Of a stretch of 64,000 nt of DNA, positions 1 through 10,468 are shown piece after piece (position 1 is the first letter of the stretch; each line of letters opens with the position of its first letter). The notes beneath the pieces are model-generated. The model had not been told where the DNA came from. It was given only the letters and a program-made list of their open reading frames with translations, and did not search any database. Source of the stretch: Treponema denticola (GTDB lineage: Bacteria > Spirochaetota > Spirochaetia > Treponematales > Treponemataceae). The position numbers and the translations under genes are program-made. The stretch is taken from the NCBI RefSeq assembly GCF_024181405.1, contig NZ_CP051302.1:1-64000 (forward strand), in the 5' to 3' direction.

Positions 1-1410
1 ATGAGTGAATGGGATTATAAAATTTTTTGGGATGAAGCTGTTAAGCAGTTTAAGGAAGAATTAGCCTTTTCTATATTTTCTATGTGGTTTTTACCGTCCA
101 AATATGAAAAATCTACGGAAAATACCGTATATCTTAGTGTTCCGTCGAAATTTTTTAGAGATCAGATGATTCATAATTATAAGAACGGTATCGAAAAAAA
201 ATTGTTTGAGCTGTCAGGAAAAAAAATATCTATAGATTTTATCATCAAACCGAATACTTCCGAAGACCTTTCTAAAGCAGAAAATGAGGGAGGAAACGAT
301 AAAAAAGAAGATGCCGCAAAGCCGTCATCTGCGGAATCCAAGAAAAAATCCGTAAAAACTGAGGGAGGAAGGGGACAGCATCCCGATTTAAGACCTGAGT
401 ATAATTTTGAGGACTTTGTCGTAGGCCCGAATAATAACTTTGGAGTAAATGCCGCTATAGCCGTTTCTACAAATCCGGGAAGCGCTTATAATCCGTTTTT
501 GATTTACGGAGGGGTAGGCTTGGGAAAAACCCATCTTATGCAGGCTATAGGAAATAAAATATGGGATACGACAAAGCTTAAAGTTATTTATGTTACGGCA
601 GAAAATTTTACAAACGAATTTGTAGAATGTGTCCAAAAAAAGATGATGCCTGCTTTTAAAAGTAAGTACCGAAAGGCTGATGTCCTTCTCATAGACGATA
701 TCCACTTTTTTCAAGGAAAGGTAGAAACTCAAGAAGAGCTTTTTCATACTTTTAATGAGCTCTACGAAAAAAATAAGCAGATTGTGTTTACATGCGACCG
801 CCCGCCCGCTGAGCTTAAAAATCTTTCACAGCGTTTAAAATCCAGGTTTGAACGCGGCTTAAATGTAGACTTACAGACTCCAGCCTATGAAATACGCTAT
901 GCAATTCTTTTAAAGAAAATGGAAAAACACAGCACAAAAATTCCGAATGAATTTATTGATATGGTTGCAAAAAATGTTTCTTCAAATGTGCGTGACTTGG
1001 AAGCGGCCTTAACAAAACTTATCGCCTATACGGAGCTTACAAAAAAAACAATGGACGAGGCTACGGCAAAAAATCTTTTAAGAGATATTTTCGGTTCAAC
1101 CCGCCAACGGAATGTTACCATAGACCTCATTCAAAAAACCGTTGCCGATTATTTTAGTATTTCGATTTCGGATATTAAAAGTAAAAAAAGAACCAAGAGC
1201 TTTTCGTTTCCGCGCCAAATTGCCATGTTCCTTTGCAGGGAAATGACCGAGTGTTCTACCACCGAGTTGGGTAACGACTTCGGAGGCAGGGACCACACGA
1301 CTATCTTGCACGGTTGTAACAAGATTGAAGAGCAAATTGCTGCCGACCCAAGTCTTGAAAAAATTATCCATGAACTTAGAAACACGATAAAGGAAAATAC
1401 GAATAAATAG
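1..1410 (+). CDS. dnaA: Chromosomal replication initiator protein DnaA
   Basis: DnaA binds DnaA boxes at the origin and, in its ATP form, melts the DNA and loads the helicase. The 469-residue protein has the four-domain layout: an N-terminal interaction domain (about 1-85), a charged, low-complexity linker (85-130), an AAA+ domain with Walker A GGVGLGKT near 170 and Walker B LLIDD near 230, and a C-terminal helix-turn-helix domain with the signature GGRDHTTILHGCNKI near 430-445. The ATG is the first base of the window, so its ribosome site and the origin are out of view. The next gene on this strand is dnaE, not dnaN. Confidence 0.98.
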   Translation: MSEWDYKIFWDEAVKQFKEELAFSIFSMWFLPSKYEKSTENTVYLSVPSKFFRDQMIHNYKNGIEKKLFELSGKKISIDFIIKPNTSEDLSKAENEGGNDKKEDAAKPSSAESKKKSVKTEGGRGQHPDLRPEYNFEDFVVGPNNNFGVNAAIAVSTNPGSAYNPFLIYGGVGLGKTHLMQAIGNKIWDTTKLKVIYVTAENFTNEFVECVQKKMMPAFKSKYRKADVLLIDDIHFFQGKVETQEELFHTFNELYEKNKQIVFTCDRPPAELKNLSQRLKSRFERGLNVDLQTPAYEIRYAILLKKMEKHSTKIPNEFIDMVAKNVSSNVRDLEAALTKLIAYTELTKKTMDEATAKNLLRDIFGSTRQRNVTIDLIQKTVADYFSISISDIKSKKRTKSFSFPRQIAMFLCREMTECSTTELGNDFGGRDHTTILHGCNKIEEQIAADPSLEKIIHELRNTIKENTNK

Positions 1411-1414
1411 GTAT

Positions 1415-1870
1415 CTATTGTTGGAATAATGAGCAAAGTTTACCGATAAAGATATCTAAATCACATAAATTCGAACTTTTTAAAATAGTCGTGCTGACAT
1501 CTTTACTATTTAGCTTATATCCGAAGTATTTACCTTTTGTAAAAAGAGAATTAATTAACATAGGTTCAATGGCTGTTAATTCATAAAAAAATATAACTTT
1601 TTCTTTTTTATATCTTTTTAAGACAAAGCCATTTTCAAACAAATCGGCTTGTGTCCATAAATCAAACTCCCAAGGCAGTATCAATTTACTTTTTGCCTTT
1701 GATATGAAAATATGCTTACCAAGGTCTGTTGCCTTCAGCAGTTTTTTATCGGCAAAAGAAATTGCTTCCAACTTATAGTGAGGACCTGAAGGCGGATTAA
1801 ACATCTTACCAATAAAAAAAACTCCGAATATTACAAGAACGCCTAAGTAAATAAATTTATCTATACCCAT
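1415..1870 (-). CDS. Small single-pass membrane protein, function unknown
   Basis: I do not recognise a family. The 151-residue reading from ATG 1870 begins with one hydrophobic segment (about residues 6-24, rich in I, L, V and F) followed by a soluble region, so it is probably membrane-anchored. This start is chosen because GGGGAG lies 8 bases upstream; an in-frame ATG at 1960 would add 30 poorly conserved-looking, Lys-rich residues and has no such site. It converges on dnaA with only 4 bases between the stop codons. The soluble part shows no catalytic motif that I can see. Confidence 0.6.
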   Translation of the reverse strand: MGIDKFIYLGVLVIFGVFFIGKMFNPPSGPHYKLEAISFADKKLLKATDLGKHIFISKAKSKLILPWEFDLWTQADLFENGFVLKRYKKEKVIFFYELTAIEPMLINSLFTKGKYFGYKLNSKDVSTTILKSSNLCDLDIFIGKLCSLFQQ

Positions 1871-2003
1871 ATTTAATACTCCCCAATAGAATACCATTTT
1901 TAAGATATTTTTTCCACTGTCAAATTTCTTCTTGATTTTTAAAGAATCAAGAAGTTTCAAGAGGTTTTAAATCTTCCGGTTTTTCTTTCAGTTTTCTTCC
2001 GAA

Positions 2004-2032
2004 TTGATAGCTTGGGTGTTTTTCTTTATACA
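2004..2032 (+). promoter_or_regulatory. Candidate sigma-70-type promoter of dnaE
   Basis: TTGATA (2004-2009) and TATACA (2027-2032) are separated by 17 bases and end 42 bases before the dnaE start. Five of six bases match consensus in each box. It is the only well-spaced pair I see in the gap. Inference from sequence alone. Confidence 0.5.
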
Positions 2033-2074
2033 AGTCTTGAAAAAAAGGGCCTTTTGTGGTAGTCTTAAAGCCTT

Positions 2075-5000
2075 ATGGCTGTCGATTTTGTTCATCTTCA
2101 TGTTCATTCCGATTTTTCTCTTTTAGACGGAGCCGCTTCGGTCAAAGCTCTTGCGGCAAAGGCCGAAAAGCTGGGGCAGACAGCCCTTGCATTGACCGAT
2201 CACGGCAATATGTTCGGGGCTATAAATTTTTATAATGCCTGTAAAGAAAAAAATATAAAACCTATAATCGGCTGCGAATTCTATGTTGCTCCCGAAAGCC
2301 GGTTTGAAAAAAAAGAAACTCCGGGAGGGAAAAAATACTATCACCTTATCCTCTTGGCAAAGAATGAAACAGGATACCGCAATTTAATGGTACTTTGCTC
2401 TAAGGGATATACTGAGGGTATGTATTATAAGCCGCGTATAGATGATGAACTTTTAGCACAGTATGCGGAAGGGCTTATATGCTTGTCGGCCTGTCTTGCA
2501 GGAGAGCTTCCTGTTCTTTTATTAAACGGCGAAAAAGAAAAGGCCGAAGCCCATGTCCGAAAATACCGTGAAATTTTCGGTGCCGAAAATTATTTTATCG
2601 AGCTTCAAGACCATGGACTAAAAGAAGAAAAAAAGGCTTCCAAACTTTTAATCGAGATGGCCCGCAAGGTCGGCGTTCCTTTGGTTTTGACCAACGATAT
2701 TCATTATGTAGAACAAAAAGATTATGTAGCGCAAGATATTTTAATGTGTATCGGAATGAAAAAACTTAGAACCGATACCAACCGTATGCAGTTTGAGGGA
2801 AGCGAATTTTATTTTAAGTCGGGAGAGGAAATGGCTACGCTCTTCCCCGAATATCCCGAAGCAATTTTAAACACTGTCCGTATTGCTGAAATGTGCAATT
2901 TGGAAATACCTCAACCCGGTCCCATTCTTCCGATATACAAAATCCCTGAAGATTTTAGCTCAAAGGAAGACTATATCAGGCATCTGGCTGAGGAAGGCTT
3001 AAAAAAACGTTATCCCGTCATTACCGATGAAATAAAAAATAGACTTAACTATGAGCTCGATATAGTTATAAAGATGGACTTTGTCGGCTATTTTTTAATT
3101 GTTTGGGATTTTATAAACTGGGCAAAAAATAACGGAGTTCCCGTAGGCCCGGGGCGCGGTTCAGGAGCCGGTTCAATCCTTGCATACTCTTTGCGGATTA
3201 CCGACATTGACCCTCTAAAGTACAACCTCCTATTTGAGCGTTTTTTAAATCCTGAACGGGTTTCGATGCCCGACTTCGACGTAGACTTTTGCTTCGAAAG
3301 GCGGCAGGAGGTAATAGAGTATGTGCGTCAAAAATACGGGGACGAAAATGTCGGTCAAATCATCACCTTCGGAACCTTAAAGCCTAAGGCTGTCGTAAAA
3401 GATGTGGGACGGGTTTTAAATATTCCGCTTGCCGATGTAAACGCCATTACGAAACTCATACCCCCAAAACCCTTAACGGACGGCATAAAAGAAGTTACCT
3501 TAAAATACGCTGTTGATGTAGTTCCAGAATTAAAAGAAATGGCCGAAGACCCGCAATACAAAGAGCTTTTTGAAATAAGCATAGCTCTTGAAGGCCGAAA
3601 CCGTAATTCCAGTCTTCATGCTGCTGGTATCGTTATAGGTAAGACAGCCTTAACCGACTATGTTCCGCTTTACAAGGATTCAAAAACCGGAAAGGTCGCA
3701 ACTCAATTTACAATGGACTTAATTGAAAACTGCGGTCTTGTAAAGATGGACTTTTTAGGACTAAAAACCTTAACCCTTATAAAACATACCGAAGACCTAA
3801 TCCATAAGAGGGGAGGGGAATGGAAAAAATTTTCTATAGGCGATATTGATTATTCGGATGTGGCTACCTTTAAGATGTTGAGTGAAGGATTGGCGGCTGC
3901 AGTTTTCCAGTTTGAAAGTCAGGGAATGCAAAATATTTTAAAGCGTGCAAAGCCCTCCAAAATGGAAGATCTGATTGCTCTAAACGCCTTGTACCGTCCG
4001 GGGCCTATGGATTATATCAACCAGTTTATCGAGTCAAAATTCGATAATTCTAAAATCAAATATCCCGACCCTTGTCTTGAAGATATTCTTTCCGAAACCT
4101 ATGGAGTTATCGTTTATCAGGAACAGGTTATGCAGGTTGCCCAAAGAATAGCGGGCTACTCTTTAGGCCAAGCCGATATACTCCGCCGTGCTATGGGAAA
4201 GAAAAAAATCGAGGTTATGAAAACCGAAAAAGAAAAATTTATTAAGGGAGCACAAGAAAAGGGATTCAGCAGGGAAGACGCCGATAGAATCTTTGAGATT
4301 CTTATCCCCTTTGCGGGCTATGGATTTAACAAGAGTCATGCAGCCGCCTATTCGGTTTTAGCTTTTCAAACCGCCTACCTAAAAGCTCATTTTCCGGCAG
4401 AATTTATGGCGGCTAACCTTACCAACGAAATTACCTCTACCGACAAACTTCCCGAATACATTGCCGAAGCCGAAAAGATGGGCCTTAAGATTCTTCCCCC
4501 TCATGTAAATTTGTCCGACCCGTATTTTAGCGTTTCCTCCGATGGAAATATTATTTTCGGCCTTTTGGGAATCAAGGGTGTCGGAATGCAGGCTGCCCAC
4601 GAACTTGTAGAAGAACGCGAAAAGAACGGCAGATATAAGTCGTTTATCGACTTTTTGGAAAGGAACGATTTGCATACCCAAAATAAGCGGAACCTTGAAG
4701 TTATGATTAAGACCGGCTGTTTTGACGGCTTGGGACAGGAACGTTCTACCCTGATGGTAAACTTGGACGGGGCGGTTGCTTATGCTTCCCAAAAAAAAGA
4801 AAACGAAAGTACGGGGCAGGGGAGTCTTTTTGAAGGCTCCGGTATAAAAGAGTTTTCGGACTTTGTTTTTGAAAAAATCGAAGAGTTCCCCAAAAAAGAA
4901 AAACTGAGGCTTGAAAAAGAGCTGATGGGCTTTTATATTTCAGGACACCCTCTGGATGAATACCGAAAGATTATAGATAATTCCGCTACCTTGGATATTT

Positions 5001-5524
5001 CGCATCTTGCACGCGCTACCTCAAAGAAGAGATATGTTCTTGTCGGTATGCTTACAGGAGTCAGACAGCATCAAACAAAAAAAGGTGCGATGATGGGTTT
5101 CGGAACCTTTGAAGACTTAAACGGAACATTGGATTTGGTTTTCTTCCCAAAGACTTGGGAAAAACATAGAGCGGTTCTTTTACCTGAAACCGTCTGCGGC
5201 TTTGCCGGCTCTATCGATAACAGTGACGGGGAGTCTCATTCCTTTTTGGTAGATGAAGTTTTGGAAATAGATAAATTACAGCAAAAAGCTTTAAGCGAAG
5301 TTCATATTGAGCTTGATGAAAATATAACGTCGGCAAAAGAATTGACCGGCTTAAAAGATTTTTTGTATGAACGGTCAGGGAACTGCGAGGTCTATATTCA
5401 TGTAAAGGATGAGGATAAGGCTTATATAATTAAGGCTTCTCCTCAAATTCGAATTCCTTCAACTCCGGAATTTATTGAAGAATTAAATATGCAGTTCGGG
5501 GTTGAACAAATTTGGCTTGAATAA
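2075..5524 (+). CDS. dnaE: DNA polymerase III alpha subunit
   Basis: This is the replicative DNA polymerase of the DnaE type. The 1149-residue length is normal. The N-terminal PHP domain opens with HLHVHSDFSLLDG, with the metal-binding histidines intact. The polymerase core has GPGRGSGAGS near 362-371 and the catalytic aspartates in MPDFDVDF (D401, D403, D405). The C-terminal part has the helix-hairpin-helix and OB-fold regions typical of DnaE1. No 3'-5' exonuclease domain is inserted, so it is not PolC. The ATG at 2075 is followed at once by the conserved PHP motif, which fixes the start although the ribosome site is weak. Confidence 0.97.
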   Translation: MAVDFVHLHVHSDFSLLDGAASVKALAAKAEKLGQTALALTDHGNMFGAINFYNACKEKNIKPIIGCEFYVAPESRFEKKETPGGKKYYHLILLAKNETGYRNLMVLCSKGYTEGMYYKPRIDDELLAQYAEGLICLSACLAGELPVLLLNGEKEKAEAHVRKYREIFGAENYFIELQDHGLKEEKKASKLLIEMARKVGVPLVLTNDIHYVEQKDYVAQDILMCIGMKKLRTDTNRMQFEGSEFYFKSGEEMATLFPEYPEAILNTVRIAEMCNLEIPQPGPILPIYKIPEDFSSKEDYIRHLAEEGLKKRYPVITDEIKNRLNYELDIVIKMDFVGYFLIVWDFINWAKNNGVPVGPGRGSGAGSILAYSLRITDIDPLKYNLLFERFLNPERVSMPDFDVDFCFERRQEVIEYVRQKYGDENVGQIITFGTLKPKAVVKDVGRVLNIPLADVNAITKLIPPKPLTDGIKEVTLKYAVDVVPELKEMAEDPQYKELFEISIALEGRNRNSSLHAAGIVIGKTALTDYVPLYKDSKTGKVATQFTMDLIENCGLVKMDFLGLKTLTLIKHTEDLIHKRGGEWKKFSIGDIDYSDVATFKMLSEGLAAAVFQFESQGMQNILKRAKPSKMEDLIALNALYRPGPMDYINQFIESKFDNSKIKYPDPCLEDILSETYGVIVYQEQVMQVAQRIAGYSLGQADILRRAMGKKKIEVMKTEKEKFIKGAQEKGFSREDADRIFEILIPFAGYGFNKSHAAAYSVLAFQTAYLKAHFPAEFMAANLTNEITSTDKLPEYIAEAEKMGLKILPPHVNLSDPYFSVSSDGNIIFGLLGIKGVGMQAAHELVEEREKNGRYKSFIDFLERNDLHTQNKRNLEVMIKTGCFDGLGQERSTLMVNLDGAVAYASQKKENESTGQGSLFEGSGIKEFSDFVFEKIEEFPKKEKLRLEKELMGFYISGHPLDEYRKIIDNSATLDISHLARATSKKRYVLVGMLTGVRQHQTKKGAMMGFGTFEDLNGTLDLVFFPKTWEKHRAVLLPETVCGFAGSIDNSDGESHSFLVDEVLEIDKLQQKALSEVHIELDENITSAKELTGLKDFLYERSGNCEVYIHVKDEDKAYIIKASPQIRIPSTPEFIEELNMQFGVEQIWLE

Positions 5525-5563
5525 AAAAAATGATTAAATTAAACTATAGGTAGAGAGGTTTAT

Positions 5564-6145
5564 ATGATATCTTCACTTTTTAGTACATTGGGTTTTGCAG
5601 TAAAGATTTATTCTTATCTTTGTATTATTTATATTTTTCTTTCGTGGTTCGGCTCCAATTCACGAGGCGGTTTTCTTTATGAGATTTGTGAGCCTTACTT
5701 GAGTTGGTTTAGAAGATTTAAATTTACTCAAATCGGAATGGTAGATTTTTCGCCTATTTTGGCAATCGGGATTTTATCCCTTTTTTCTAGTTTACTTTTT
5801 CAGATTGCAGAGACAAGAACATTTTCGCTATTAAGACTTGCATTAACCCTTGTAGGTATAGTTTGGTCGTTTTTTTCTTTTTTACTCAATTTCTTTATTA
5901 TCATATTGATAATCAGGTTGGTGCTTGACTTTTCCGAAAACTACCGCCAAGGTAATTTTGCCGATATGCTAGACAGATTTTTGTCTCCCGTTTTTGTGAG
6001 AGTTCACAGACTATCCGGCGGAAAATTTATGAGCTTGAGAAAACAGATAATCGTATGCTTAATAATCTTAATTCTTATACGCTTTTTATTGGGCGCTTTT
6101 ATAGGATCCTTGAGTGTAATGTTTACATACTTTAAGTTTGTATAA
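5564..6145 (+). CDS. YggT-family integral membrane protein
   Basis: The 193-residue protein is very hydrophobic, with about four to six membrane segments. Two related halves each contain the YggT-type pattern of an amphipathic membrane segment followed by a basic loop and an aspartate-proline motif (for example MVDFSPILA near 57). YggT proteins have been linked to osmotic tolerance and, in some bacteria, to cell division or photosystem assembly; the role here is unknown. It follows dnaE by 39 bases and may be co-transcribed. The gene converges on the next one with 3 bases between the stops. Family assignment is moderately sure, function is not. Confidence 0.7.
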   Translation: MISSLFSTLGFAVKIYSYLCIIYIFLSWFGSNSRGGFLYEICEPYLSWFRRFKFTQIGMVDFSPILAIGILSLFSSLLFQIAETRTFSLLRLALTLVGIVWSFFSFLLNFFIIILIIRLVLDFSENYRQGNFADMLDRFLSPVFVRVHRLSGGKFMSLRKQIIVCLIILILIRFLLGAFIGSLSVMFTYFKFV

Positions 6146-6148
6146 AGC

Positions 6149-7858
6149 TTATTGAGCTTCGGCCTCAAGTTTTTCCGCCAAGGAGAGGAGGTTTATGCCT
6201 GTGTGTATTTGTTCTTTTGCGGCGGCGACTTCCTCGCGGAAAATACCATTATTAACTCCGGATATAATTGCCCAGTTTGTAATGGTTGCATATGCACTTG
6301 TTTTTCCGCCTCCAAGAATTCCCGTTAAAATCATTTCAACCGATTTTAGAGCTTCAATACTCGAAGTTATAAGCTGCTTTGCTTCGGCCTCTATCGTGTG
6401 CATCAAGCCCTCAATTTGATTTTTATTTTTTAGAGTTGCGGTCTTTTCTGCGCGTATTTTTGCAAAGGTTGAACCGATGTCGCCTGTGGGTGATAAACGG
6501 TTTTCAAACTTTTCAAATTCGCCTTTGCGGTGTTCGAGTACATTGTATGAGGTGGTATACTCGTTTAAATTTTCATGCCGATAAAAATTGCCTTCTACCA
6601 GGATTGTTTTTAGGGTTCCCGATAGTTTTTCGCTGTAAAAGGAATAAAAAAATGTTTTTAGGAATAAAAAAGGTAGTTCTTTTTTGAACTTGCATTCAAC
6701 CCATAAATTCCGCCATGGGCAAAATTTCATGGATTCCAAATCTCCTACCTTTAAGAGATTAATCATTTGAACCTTAATATTAAACCTTTTTTGTTCATAT
6801 GACCAAGTTGACCATTTTTGGTTAAAGCGCTCATACCAAGCCTGCTTAAAGTAAATAAACCAATCTTCGCCGCCTGTCAGTTTATACGGCATCCAATTGA
6901 TGTCTTTTTTGATGTAGCGGGTAATATCGAGAAGGGGGACTTGTTTTAAAAAGATTCTTATTGCACCGAGGGCTTCAATAGCATCTTTTATAAATTCATC
7001 CGCTTCTTTTACCATTCTGTTGTCATCATCTATTATTGTCTCTTGCGCATGCATTAAAAATAAGGCTTGCAGAAGATTATGAGGTATATTTTTTTTGGAA
7101 TAAAGTATTGAAGAAAGGACTTCCATTTCGGGCTGTATCGTAAGGGCTTGGCAGGTAGCATTTGAATCCGAGATTACATTAAACCTTAGCAGGGTTCTAT
7201 CCAATGCCAGAGAGCAAAAGGACTTCATCCACTCTATGGCTTGAGCGCATAGGTACATTTCACTTTTTTCGTCGTCGGTTAAGTTGGAAAAAACCGAATC
7301 GATTTTTCTTAAAAAACCTGTCCTTATGTTTGAGGAAACTTCCGAGCCTATCTTAATTGAAAAAGGATTTGTTTCTTTCATAAGTTTTTCATAGGTTGCA
7401 GGAGCAACAAAGGAGCTTACCAGCATATAGAAAGAGCCCTTTCCCGAATCATATGCAGAAAGAAGAGATGTAAAAAATAATTGGGTTTTTCGTAAATTTT
7501 TTAATTCCGTGTAAAATACGCCTGTATAGATATTCTGATTTATATTGATATAAGCTCCGGCCGATCTTTTAAGGCTTTTTGCCATTCTTTTTAAGAGTTC
7601 TTCATTATATATTACTTTTAAAGGTATTGAACGGAAGAATGACCGTATGGAAAGCCATAAACGGATCAAGAAAGGCTCACTTGATATGCCTGCATGCTGG
7701 TGTTCTATTATCTTTTCTGAAAGGCTGTCTTTTTCTTCCGGTTGAGCCTCACTTTTGAATTCTTCTATGCTGTTCTGAATGCTTTCCAGTAAGCTTTGTG
7801 TTTCTTCTGTGGATAATGACTTTACTAATTGATCAAATGTTGATAGACTTCTTTCCAT
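6149..7858 (-). CDS. Spirochaete-type hypothetical protein (569 aa)
   Basis: I recognise no enzyme family. The 569-residue protein has no signal peptide and no clear membrane segment, so it is probably cytoplasmic. The first 50 residues are acidic. A short hydrophobic, Trp/Arg-rich stretch near 65-80 (LIRLWLSIRSFFRSIP) could sit at a membrane surface. The rest is helical in character with many aromatic residues, and the last 110 residues look like a coiled-coil or bundle (AKIRAEKTATLKNKN, then a Gly-Gly-Gly turn). Treponema genomes carry long uncharacterised proteins of this style; I cannot assign a function. It is transcribed toward the YggT gene. Confidence 0.6.
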   Translation of the reverse strand: MERSLSTFDQLVKSLSTEETQSLLESIQNSIEEFKSEAQPEEKDSLSEKIIEHQHAGISSEPFLIRLWLSIRSFFRSIPLKVIYNEELLKRMAKSLKRSAGAYININQNIYTGVFYTELKNLRKTQLFFTSLLSAYDSGKGSFYMLVSSFVAPATYEKLMKETNPFSIKIGSEVSSNIRTGFLRKIDSVFSNLTDDEKSEMYLCAQAIEWMKSFCSLALDRTLLRFNVISDSNATCQALTIQPEMEVLSSILYSKKNIPHNLLQALFLMHAQETIIDDDNRMVKEADEFIKDAIEALGAIRIFLKQVPLLDITRYIKKDINWMPYKLTGGEDWFIYFKQAWYERFNQKWSTWSYEQKRFNIKVQMINLLKVGDLESMKFCPWRNLWVECKFKKELPFLFLKTFFYSFYSEKLSGTLKTILVEGNFYRHENLNEYTTSYNVLEHRKGEFEKFENRLSPTGDIGSTFAKIRAEKTATLKNKNQIEGLMHTIEAEAKQLITSSIEALKSVEMILTGILGGGKTSAYATITNWAIISGVNNGIFREEVAAAKEQIHTGINLLSLAEKLEAEAQ

Positions 7859-7942
7859 ATCTCTATATATTATCGTAAATTTTGAAAAAGTCTATAGGGT
7901 GTTCGATTACTTATTGCTATATTTTTTTACAGACGGGAAAAT

Positions 7943-8014
7943 CGGTCCCTACGGGAATCGAACCCGTCTTTTAAGATTGAGAATCTCATGTCCTAACCGA
8001 TAGACGAAGGGACC
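7943..8014 (-). tRNA. tRNA-Glu (CTC)
   Basis: On the minus strand the sequence folds as a 72-base cloverleaf. The acceptor stem is GGTCCCT/AGGGACC with G as discriminator, the anticodon stem is TGAGA/TCTTA around loop TTCTCAA, so the anticodon is CTC, and the T arm is ACGGG-TTCGATT-CCCGT. CCA is not encoded. It lies 18 bases from tRNA-Gln on the same strand, so the pair is probably one transcript. Confidence 0.93.
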
Positions 8015-8032
8015 AAAGATGATATATAAAAA

Positions 8033-8103
8033 TTCCCCAGGGAGGATTCGAACCCCCACAAGCAGAACCAGAATCTGCGGTGCTACCATTACACAACCAG
8101 GGA
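8033..8103 (-). tRNA. tRNA-Gln (CTG)
   Basis: Minus-strand cloverleaf of 71 bases. The acceptor stem TCCCTGG pairs with CTGGGGA (with two G-T pairs), the anticodon stem is GCAGA/TCTGC around loop TTCTGGT giving anticodon CTG, and the T arm is GGGGG-TTCGAAT-CCTCC. The weak UCCC acceptor start is typical of bacterial tRNA-Gln. CCA is not encoded. It is upstream of tRNA-Glu in the transcript. Confidence 0.93.
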
Positions 8104-8168
8104 ATAACAGGACAAGAATATATCATCAAATCAAAAAAATGTCAATAAGGTTTTTTGGGCTAAATTTC

Positions 8169-10286
8169 CTAAACCTTAAATTTTCGAACTTCATTTGCCA
8201 ATACTTCTATACTTTGCTTATTTCTTTGGGTAATTTCATTTACTTCCTGTACTGCATTATTTATTTCTACGGCTCCGACAGCCATTTCATTCATGCTGTC
8301 CGTTATAACACGGGTAAGCCCGTCAAGTCTTTCAACTTCTTTTGTAACATTTTGACCGCCTTCAAGCATTTCTTCCGAGCCGGTTGTTACCTCTGTTGTA
8401 ATCCTATTTATTTCTTGAATCGCGAGGAGGACTTCACGGCTTCCGTTCTCCTGTTCCTTCATTGCTTCCGTTAAGCGGGTGCTCATGTTTTTTACCTGAG
8501 TCGATATTTCGAATATCGTATTAAATTTCTCTTCGGCTGTTTTTGCAGAATCGGCCAGCATTTCAATTTCTCCGCTTAAAATTTTAAGTGTTGAAGTGAT
8601 GTTCTTACCCTGCATACTGGATTCTTCTGCCAGCTTCCTTATTTCGTCTGCAACTACGGCAAATCCCTTTCCCGATTCTCCGGCATGAGCTGCTTCAATA
8701 GCCGCATTCATGGCTAAAAGATTTGTTTGGCTTGCAATATGCTGAATAACGCCTGAGGCTTCCATAAGACTTCCCGATTCTTCTGCAACTTTTTTTGTTA
8801 CCGTATTCGCTCTTTGTATTGTTTCTCTTCCGTCTTCCGTTGCTGAAGCAAGGGTTTTTATGACATCATCGGTTTTTTCCAATGTTTGAGTTATGGATGC
8901 TATGTTGGCAACCATTTCTTCAATTGCCGAAGATGATTCTGCAACGCTGGCTGCCTGATTTTCGATGTTTGAATTCAGCTGTCTTATTGTACGTATGATT
9001 TCTTCAACCGTGGCTGTCGTTTCATTAACGCTTGCAGCTTGAGTAATTGTCTGCTGTTTTACGCTTGTAATGTTTGCACTGATTTGATGAATTGCACTTG
9101 CAGTTTCCTCCATGTTACTTGCAAGTTCATCTCCTATGTTTTGCATGATTAAGGAGCTGCCTCCTACGGATTTTAATGATGTCCCTATTTTCGATATTGT
9201 TTGGTTAAAATATTCCGACAAGTCTGTTACTTCATCGTTTCCCGTAACAGGGAGCTTAACTGTAAGGTCTCCGTCTCCTTGAGCTATCTCTTTTAAAGCT
9301 TTAACAACCGCAGCTACAGGCCTTACCAAACCTATGGAGATAAAAAATATAATAGCAAGAGTAGCAAGTAATACGCATATTAGGAGTACATTCATCGTCC
9401 GTTTTAATGCTGTTACCTTCCCCATAAATTCTCCGATTGGGGCATTGGTTATAACTCCCCAGCCGGTTCCCTGCATCTTGGCATAACCTGCTACCATCAT
9501 ACCATCAGTCCATCGGTATTTTGCAAAACCCGGTTTATCTTGAGTAAGGGATTTTTTTTCGATATCGGCTATATCTTGAAATAGTTTATTTTTTTCGGCT
9601 TCTTTAACCGAGTTCCATTCTTCTGTAACATATTTTCTGTCATGTGATGCTATGATATTTCCTGTGGGCCCTACAATGTAGCAGTAACCTGTCTGTCCTA
9701 TCTTAATGTCGTCAATAATATCCGAAAGCCAAAATCCGTCTACATCCGCCAATAAGATTGCCGTTACCGATTTGTTTTTATCGAATATGGGAACGGCAAA
9801 GGTCATGGCTAAAGTTTTTGTTCCCCTTGAAATTTCCGGCTCCGAAATGAACTTTTTTCCCTTAATCGTATTTTGATACCATTTACGGTCTAAAACTTTT
9901 GCACTTCTTCCAAAAGAGTCAAGAACAATTCCATCAGCTGTACATAGTCCGAAAACATTTATATATTTATTATCCGACATATCGGATGAAAGTATTTCCA
10001 GTTTTTGAGCATAAGACAGAGAGTCATCTTTTAACATAGGCATTTTGGCAAGGCTTTCTAAGAACACAAAAAAACTATTAATCCGTTCGTCTATAAGAGC
10101 GGCTGTATCCTGAGCCTTTTCGGACAGCTGGTCAGCAACCTTTTCCGTAACTGCTTTTTCTGCAATTATAATGGCTGTTGAAGATAAAATTGTACCTGCT
10201 GCAAGAATTAGAACACCGAAAATAATAACAAGTTTATTGCGTATTGAAAACCTTTTTTTGGATTTTTTTACTGCATTTTTATTCAT
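8169..10286 (-). CDS. Methyl-accepting chemotaxis protein with dCache sensor
   Basis: A membrane chemoreceptor that passes an external signal to CheA/CheW and so to the periplasmic flagella. The start at 10286 has GGGGGAG 7 bases upstream; an in-frame ATG 45 bases earlier has none. In the 705-residue protein I see a membrane segment (about 17-42), a periplasmic double-Cache region (about 50-300, with [11 protein letters not shown] and the phrase [14 protein letters not shown]), a second membrane segment (about 310-332), a HAMP domain, and a signalling domain whose hairpin tip ([20 protein letters not shown]) is very well conserved. dCache receptors often bind amino acids; the ligand here is not shown by sequence. 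Confidence 0.93.
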   Translation of the reverse strand: MNKNAVKKSKKRFSIRNKLVIIFGVLILAAGTILSSTAIIIAEKAVTEKVADQLSEKAQDTAALIDERINSFFVFLESLAKMPMLKDDSLSYAQKLEILSSDMSDNKYINVFGLCTADGIVLDSFGRSAKVLDRKWYQNTIKGKKFISEPEISRGTKTLAMTFAVPIFDKNKSVTAILLADVDGFWLSDIIDDIKIGQTGYCYIVGPTGNIIASHDRKYVTEEWNSVKEAEKNKLFQDIADIEKKSLTQDKPGFAKYRWTDGMMVAGYAKMQGTGWGVITNAPIGEFMGKVTALKRTMNVLLICVLLATLAIIFFISIGLVRPVAAVVKALKEIAQGDGDLTVKLPVTGNDEVTDLSEYFNQTISKIGTSLKSVGGSSLIMQNIGDELASNMEETASAIHQISANITSVKQQTITQAASVNETTATVEEIIRTIRQLNSNIENQAASVAESSSAIEEMVANIASITQTLEKTDDVIKTLASATEDGRETIQRANTVTKKVAEESGSLMEASGVIQHIASQTNLLAMNAAIEAAHAGESGKGFAVVADEIRKLAEESSMQGKNITSTLKILSGEIEMLADSAKTAEEKFNTIFEISTQVKNMSTRLTEAMKEQENGSREVLLAIQEINRITTEVTTGSEEMLEGGQNVTKEVERLDGLTRVITDSMNEMAVGAVEINNAVQEVNEITQRNKQSIEVLANEVRKFKV

Positions 10287-10468
10287 ATATGAACTCCCCC
10301 TATAATATTTGGAATTCGGATTATATAACAAAGTGAATATATTATCAATAATAGAGTTTTGATTTTAGATGGTTTTTATAAGACTTAATTAAAATTGGTT
10401 TTGAATTTATATAGCATAAATATTTTTTTTGTGCTAAAATAAGAGTTTAGGAATTAGGGTATCAAACT

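Noticed and set aside
1..2074. Replication origin within the window
   Set aside because: The window starts at the dnaA start codon. The gap after dnaA is occupied by a gene and shows no cluster of DnaA boxes that I could recognise; the origin probably lies upstream, out of view.
8019..8474. Plus-strand open frame of about 150 codons over the tRNA-Gln gene and the end of the chemoreceptor gene
   Set aside because: It overlaps a clear tRNA and the conserved signalling domain of the chemoreceptor on the other strand; a shadow frame.
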